Both the position numbers and the translations under genes were made by a program. A stretch of DNA of 33,134 bases. Source: Sulfurovum sp. (GTDB lineage: Bacteria; Campylobacterota; Campylobacteria; Campylobacterales; Sulfurovaceae). The stretch is taken from contig JALUXB010000076.1 of the NCBI GenBank assembly GCA_027019175.1, positions 1 through 33,134 of the forward strand. Direction: 5' to 3'. Within the stretch, counting starts at the first letter, position 1; each line of letters begins with the position of its first letter. This document shows, one piece after another, positions 30,637-33,134 of this stretch. The notes beneath the pieces are model-generated. The model had not been told where the DNA came from. It was given only the letters and a program-made list of their open reading frames with translations, and did not search any database.

Positions 30637-30729
30637 TGGCGAGAGCAATGGGAATCGAACCCATACCGAGGATTGGAAGTCCTCCATCCAGTCTTAGAGG
30701 CTGGTGTGCTACCATTACACTATGCTCTC
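30637..30729 (-). tRNA. Unusual 93-nt tRNA with two anticodon-like arms, CUA and UCC
   Basis: Read on the minus strand, the gene has an acceptor GAGAGCA/TGCTCTC, discriminator G, encoded CCA, a D arm GTGT/GCAC with loop AATGGTA, and a T arm ATGGG/CCCAT. Between D and T arms are two hairpins. The first (CCAG/CTGG, next pair C-A mismatched) has the 7-base loop CTCTAAG, giving anticodon CUA with U33. The second (GAGGA/TCCTC) has loop CTTCCAA, the glycine UCC loop. Read as a long-variable-arm tRNA it would decode UAG; read with the second arm as the anticodon arm it is tRNA-Gly-like with a 20-base extra hairpin. G73 and a long variable region would suit serine; the charged amino acid is unknown. 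Confidence 0.75.
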
Positions 30730-30736
30730 GTTTACT

Positions 30737-30765
30737 CTCGTTCCAACGCTTACCGCGGGAACGAG
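30737..30765. repeat. Imperfect palindrome next to the left tRNA
   Basis: An 8-bp stem CTCGTTCC/GGAACGAG with a 13-base middle, seven bases upstream of the tRNA on the minus strand. It has the form of a small dispersed intergenic palindrome and is unlike the GGTGCGT repeats. Confidence 0.5.
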
Positions 30766-30836
30766 GGAAGAATTCGTAAAATTTGTAGCTACTTAAATTA
30801 GAAGTGAATTGCACTTATGATTTGAATGGGCGGTTT

Positions 30837-30865
30837 AAAAAAAGGCAGATATAAGATCTGCCTTT
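30837..30865 (-). terminator. Rho-independent terminator of the recoded gene
   Basis: On the minus strand a 10-bp perfect stem AAAGGCAGAT/ATCTGCCTTT with a 5-base loop is followed by a run of seven T. It lies 31 bases after the TAA at 30896, so the TGA-recoded gene has its own end. Confidence 0.9.
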
Positions 30866-30895
30866 CAGGAGATATAGAACCAGGGAAAATTAATT

Positions 30896-30982
30896 TTATC
30901 TTTCCCAAATATCTCACCACTTTATAGTCACTCTTTGTCAAGGATATTTTTCACTTTCAACAACTACATCAGGACTATTCTA
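30896..30982 (-). other. In-frame continuation after the TAG of the recoded gene
   Basis: After the in-frame TAG (30980-30982, codon 279) the same frame continues 27 codons to TAA at 30896-30898. It includes two more TGA codons (293 and 301) that again read well as Gly (SEKYPGQRVTIKWGD). The segment looks like a normal beta-strand-rich protein end just before the terminator. Either TAG is also read through, for which a CUA tRNA is encoded nearby, or the TAG truncates a formerly longer protein. Confidence 0.6.
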
Positions 30983-31816
30983 ATATCAGCTTACTGATTT
31001 GCTTTCATCTCATTCACTTCAAGAAAATGTAATAGTTACTACTCATTGAACTTCATCATCATCTACCCAAGCTTTATAAGTATTATTACCTAAATCATCT
31101 ATTGCTCCAATATGACTACCAGCTGTTACATCTATATGATCAAGAACTGGTGCTTGCTCATTTACTTTGATAGTAATATGATTTGACTCTGTTACTGCTC
31201 CATCATCATCTGTTGCTTTTGCATAATAAGTATATGTTCAAGCTGTATTTTCTGTAATACTTATACTTACTCATGTTCAAACTTTATTACCATTTCAATC
31301 AAACCACTCTATTTTTGTAACTGTACCATCTGGATCTGATGCATTTGCTGTTAAAGTAACAGTTTCTCATTCTGTTACTGTTGTTTTATCTGCTGAAACT
31401 GATATAGTTGGAGCTTGGTTTGGGGTTACATTGGCTGTGCGTATAGAAATTGCTTCTATCTTTGTCTCCTCTTCTTGAAGTTCAGGATTCTCTCCTTTGA
31501 CTACAACCTGTACATTATACGTTCTGCCAGCAGATAGATTCTCTATCGTTTTGTTGGCATCAATAAAGGTACTATCAGTTGGAACTGCTATACTAAGTAT
31601 TTGTCAATCGACAATAAGTTCTATTTCTTTCAGTCAATCCTGATCCTCAGCTTTAACATTGACGATTGCTTGGTTTTCAAAAACTTGCCCTACTTGATTG
31701 GCAGATACAGTCAATACATGATTGATTGTTTCAATGGGTGTCCTCTGTCATTTACACCCCACCATCAGATAAGATGCTATAATCGCTGAAAGCGCAATGG
31801 AGGTTCACTTTTTCAT
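30980..31816 (-). CDS. TGA-to-glycine recoded lipoprotein with PKD/Ig-like domains
   Basis: From ATG 31816 this frame runs 278 codons to TAG, with 13 in-frame TGA at codons 4, 23, 61, 71, 150, 174, 180, 182, 193, 258, 266, 269 and 277. Read as Gly the protein is coherent: a lipoprotein signal MKKGTSIALSAI with lipobox LMVGC (Cys21), an Ig-like region with DQDGLKEIELIVDG (about 37-125), a PKD-like domain (about 130-215: TEGETVTLTANASDPDG, EWFDGNGNKVGTG, TAGTYTYYAKATDDDGA), then a beta-rich end. Ten further glycines use GGN codons. TGG encodes Trp at its sites, so TGA=Trp does not fit. In the standard code it would give a 3-residue peptide. UGA=Gly is known from Absconditabacteria and Gracilibacteria. 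Possible role: cell-surface adhesion, by domain type only. Confidence 0.88.
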
Positions 31817-31833
31817 TTTTTCCCTTTTTCTAC

Positions 31834-31877
31834 GCCACACCTCCAAAAGAGAGCTCTCTCTTCTTTGAATGTGTGGC
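31834..31877 (-). promoter_or_regulatory. Long hairpin just upstream of the recoded gene start
   Basis: GCCACAC at 31834-31840 pairs with GTGTGGC at 31871-31877, and the interior contains a GAGAGCTCTC self-complementary core. On the minus-strand mRNA it ends 17 bases before the ATG and contains GGAGG in its 3' arm. A purine run AGGG lies directly before the ATG. It could affect translation or be a recombination site; function not shown. Confidence 0.5.
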
Positions 31878-32202
31878 AGAACAACCACAAAACCTTTTCT
31901 TCAGAGCATAACCGAACACTCAAGGGCATGGAAGACAAAGTGTCGTGTACCGAAGCTACAACGCTCTGTATGCTTACTTACCGGGTATCCCTCCCGGCCC
32001 TCGTCACACACAGCGCATAGCCACAACACCCTTTTCTTTTAAACCACCCCTTTTTGGTTCAAGCGACACCCTTTTGCCTAGCGGTAAACCCAAGCTACTC
32101 GGGCTCACTTGTTATGGTGAGTACTTGTTTGGTGTCTGTCAAATATCTAATATGCATATTATAAGGGATGTTTTCTTAAAAAAGTATGAAAGCAATCTAT
32201 GC
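31878..32202. other. Non-coding, hairpin-rich region between recoded gene and right tRNA
   Basis: No convincing gene is visible on either strand with the standard code or with TGA as Gly. Hairpins include CCGGG/CCCGG at 31981-31997 and CTCAC/GTGAG at 32104-32121. On the minus strand a TATAAT (32163-32158) and a TTGACA (32142-32137) occur but are not spaced as a promoter. I could not match the region to RNase P RNA, tmRNA, 6S or SRP RNA. An 86-codon plus-strand frame at 31945-32205 has no ribosome binding site or recognisable family. Confidence 0.5.
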
Positions 32203-32208
32203 TAAAAT
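32203..32208 (+). promoter_or_regulatory. Extended -10 element before the right-hand tRNA
   Basis: TATGCTAAAAT (TGN plus TAAAAT) ends 12 bases before the tRNA 5' end, placing a start at about 32215. No clear -35. It could serve the tRNA and the gene at 32329 together. Confidence 0.4.
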
Positions 32209-32220
32209 TATAAAAAATCT

Positions 32221-32313
32221 GCGGGCGTGGCATAATGGCTGTGCGCTGGGCTTCAGACCCAGTATTGGACTTCCAATCCAGTTACGCGGGTTCGATTCCC
32301 GTCGCCCGCTCCA
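32221..32313 (+). tRNA. Unusual 93-nt glycine-type tRNA with two anticodon-like arms, UCA and UCC
   Basis: Acceptor GCGGGCG/CGCCCGC with U73 and encoded CCA matches bacterial glycine tRNA identity (G1-C72, C2-G71, G3-C70, U73). D arm GCAT/GTGC with loop AATGGCT, T arm GCGGG/CCCGT. Between D and T arms are two 5-bp hairpins: CTGGG/CCCAG with loop CTTCAGA (anticodon UCA, U33 present) and TTGGA/TCCAG with loop CTTCCAA (anticodon UCC). Leaving out the first hairpin with its TA gives a canonical 74-nt tRNA-Gly(UCC). With the first as anticodon arm it would read UGA, as the neighbouring recoded gene needs. A selenocysteine tRNA is unlikely: 7/5 acceptor/T branch, U73 and a normal D loop. Confidence 0.8.
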
Positions 32314-32328
32314 ATACAAGAGAAATTT

Positions 32329-32967
32329 ATGGCAAAACACTTCTACCATATCCCGCTACAAAATGCCCTACAGTTTGTCAAACAGCACAAAACCTGGCTC
32401 AACAGAGTAGCACAACACCCCAAAGAGCGCACCTACTACGCTCTGCTTGGCAAAAGCTACTACAACCTACAGATAGAAGAATTTATCCACTTTTTCAAGA
32501 TAGACAAAAACATCGATGCAACACTCAAAAGTGTAGAGTATTTCCATAGTATTGGTTTCATTGGCACGATGCACAAAGTGCTCAACTTTTCACAATTTCA
32601 GGTAGATAAAGACAAAGAGATGAAAAAGAGCTTTTTCTACGCTTTTTGCTACCGCTATGCCAAAGAGGAGGCAGAGGGCTTTGAGCTCTTTATACAAAAG
32701 ACACTGCTATACTACCACACAAGCTTCAACACCGAGTCCAACATATCAATAAACCATCAAGATATCTGCCATACTTTGGCAAAGAGCAGACATATCACCA
32801 TCAAAGAGTCCTTTGGAGAGGAGGGAAAAGGGGTCTTTTTCAAACTCTTTTTAGATGGTGCCATCACCATAGAGGAGAAAGGTAAACGCATTAAGACACT
32901 TCGTAAAAAGGCATACAAACGGCTGCTCTATGTTATACTGGAGCGTGGGGAGTCACATAGGGTGTGA
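32329..32967 (+). CDS. Hypothetical protein, 212 residues, 15 bases after the unusual tRNA
   Basis: The protein starts MAKHFYHIPLQNALQFVK and is rich in Lys, Phe, Tyr and His with no membrane segment or signal peptide. It looks mostly helical, with a basic C-terminal region (KRIKTLRKKAYKRLL). AGAG lies eight bases before the ATG. Glycines use GGN codons and the gene ends with TGA, so it follows the standard code, unlike the recoded gene. It may be co-transcribed with the tRNA. I do not recognise the family. Confidence 0.75.
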   Translation: MAKHFYHIPLQNALQFVKQHKTWLNRVAQHPKERTYYALLGKSYYNLQIEEFIHFFKIDKNIDATLKSVEYFHSIGFIGTMHKVLNFSQFQVDKDKEMKKSFFYAFCYRYAKEEAEGFELFIQKTLLYYHTSFNTESNISINHQDICHTLAKSRHITIKESFGEEGKGVFFKLFLDGAITIEEKGKRIKTLRKKAYKRLLYVILERGESHRV

Positions 32968-33060
32968 AATCTCGTACCTCATACGCGTTAATCGATAGTG
33001 AATATTATTCGCCAATTCAAACAATAAGTGCAATTTCTGAGAAAGTAACGTGAAAGAGAG

Positions 33061-33089
33061 GGTTAACCGATCATAGGTTATCCTTTTTT
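33061..33089 (+). terminator. Likely terminator after the hypothetical gene
   Basis: GGTTAACC at 33061 pairs with GGTTATCC at 33076-33083 with one mismatch and is followed by six T. It lies about 95 bases after the stop of the gene at 32329 and before a new start at 33113. Confidence 0.65.
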
Positions 33090-33112
33090 CACCACAAAAC
33101 TAGGAATGCACT

Positions 33113-33134
33113 ATGAAATATAAACAGTTAACCC
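33113..33134 (+). CDS. Start of a gene cut by the window edge, possibly an IS30-type transposase
   Basis: ATG 33113 with AGGA eight bases upstream is followed by seven codons (MKYKQLT) before the edge. Several IS30-family transposases start with a similar YKQLT sequence, but seven residues cannot establish this. Confidence 0.3.

Noticed and set aside
30896-31816. Decayed pseudogene with many stops
   Set aside because: All interruptions but one are TGA, all at glycine-type positions, with intact signal peptide, domains and terminator. Decay would also give TAA codons and frameshifts.
30980-31816. TGA read as tryptophan (code 4) or selenocysteine
   Set aside because: Trp or Sec at DQD-x, WFD-x-NGN and TA-x-TYTYY does not fit these domains, TGG already supplies Trp, and 13 selenocysteines with no sign of insertion elements is implausible.
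31945-32205. 86-codon plus-strand open frame
   Set aside because: No ribosome binding site, no recognisable motif, and it overlaps strong hairpins. It is treated as part of a non-coding region.
32221-32313. Ordinary selenocysteine tRNA (selC)
   Set aside because: It lacks an 8-bp acceptor, extended D stem and G73; the acceptor and U73 are those of glycine tRNA, and the second hairpin has an exact glycine UCC loop.

Overview
The window reads as chromosomal sequence from a Campylobacterota (epsilonproteobacterial) organism, most likely Sulfurovum-like. The gene order (atp operon followed by tolQ-tolR-tolA, parAB, birA-fmt-proB-obgE, rplU-rpmA, metX-metY, ileS-gatA-guaB), tight overlapping genes and small dispersed palindromes all fit that group. 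This is a family-level judgement made by reading; no database was searched.

Layout. 1-7342 (minus) holds a Tol-Pal energising module (tolA-like partial, tolR, tolQ) directly downstream of the F1Fo ATP synthase genes (atpC-D-G-A-H-F-F'). 7405-12522 (minus) is an overlapping housekeeping operon (obgE-proB-fmt-birA-parA-parB). 12710-16333 holds two small lipoproteins, L27/L21, RidA, a ThiF-like protein, a nitrilase-fold protein lacking its nucleophile, and xseB. 16371-19371 is sulfur assimilation into homocysteine (metX, metY), with a toxin-antitoxin pair translationally coupled to metY. 19568-25262 is guaB, gatA, a 41-residue membrane protein and ileS. 25348-25830 is a CinA C-terminal/PncC protein. 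25859-26713 is a strong promoter and eight tRNA genes. 26990-30560 is hisD, two peptidase-U32-like proteins resembling UbiV/UbiU, and an orphan addiction antitoxin.

The exceptional region is 30637-32313. Here a minus-strand gene (30980-31816, possibly extending to 30896) reads as a complete secreted lipoprotein with PKD/Ig-like domains only if TGA is read as glycine. It has 13 in-frame TGA codons before an in-frame TAG and two more after it, all at positions where glycine is expected, and no in-frame TAA until the end. It has its own terminator. It is bracketed by two divergently oriented 93-nt tRNA genes of unusual shape. Each contains a glycine-type UCC anticodon arm plus an additional anticodon-like arm whose loop displays a stop-codon anticodon: UCA in the right-hand tRNA and CUA in the left-hand one. 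So the cassette contains TGA and TAG codons and lies between two tRNA-like genes that could read UGA and UAG. At least nine ordinary genes in the window end in TGA, so the surrounding genome uses the standard code.

Three explanations remain: a horizontally acquired gene from a UGA=Gly lineage (Absconditabacteria/SR1 or Gracilibacteria), an undescribed self-decoding cassette with its own suppressor tRNAs, or an assembly chimera. Read mapping over the junctions and a translated search with genetic code 25 would separate them. The tRNA arm pattern and the recoded reading frame are seen directly in the sequence; the proposed decoding is inference.
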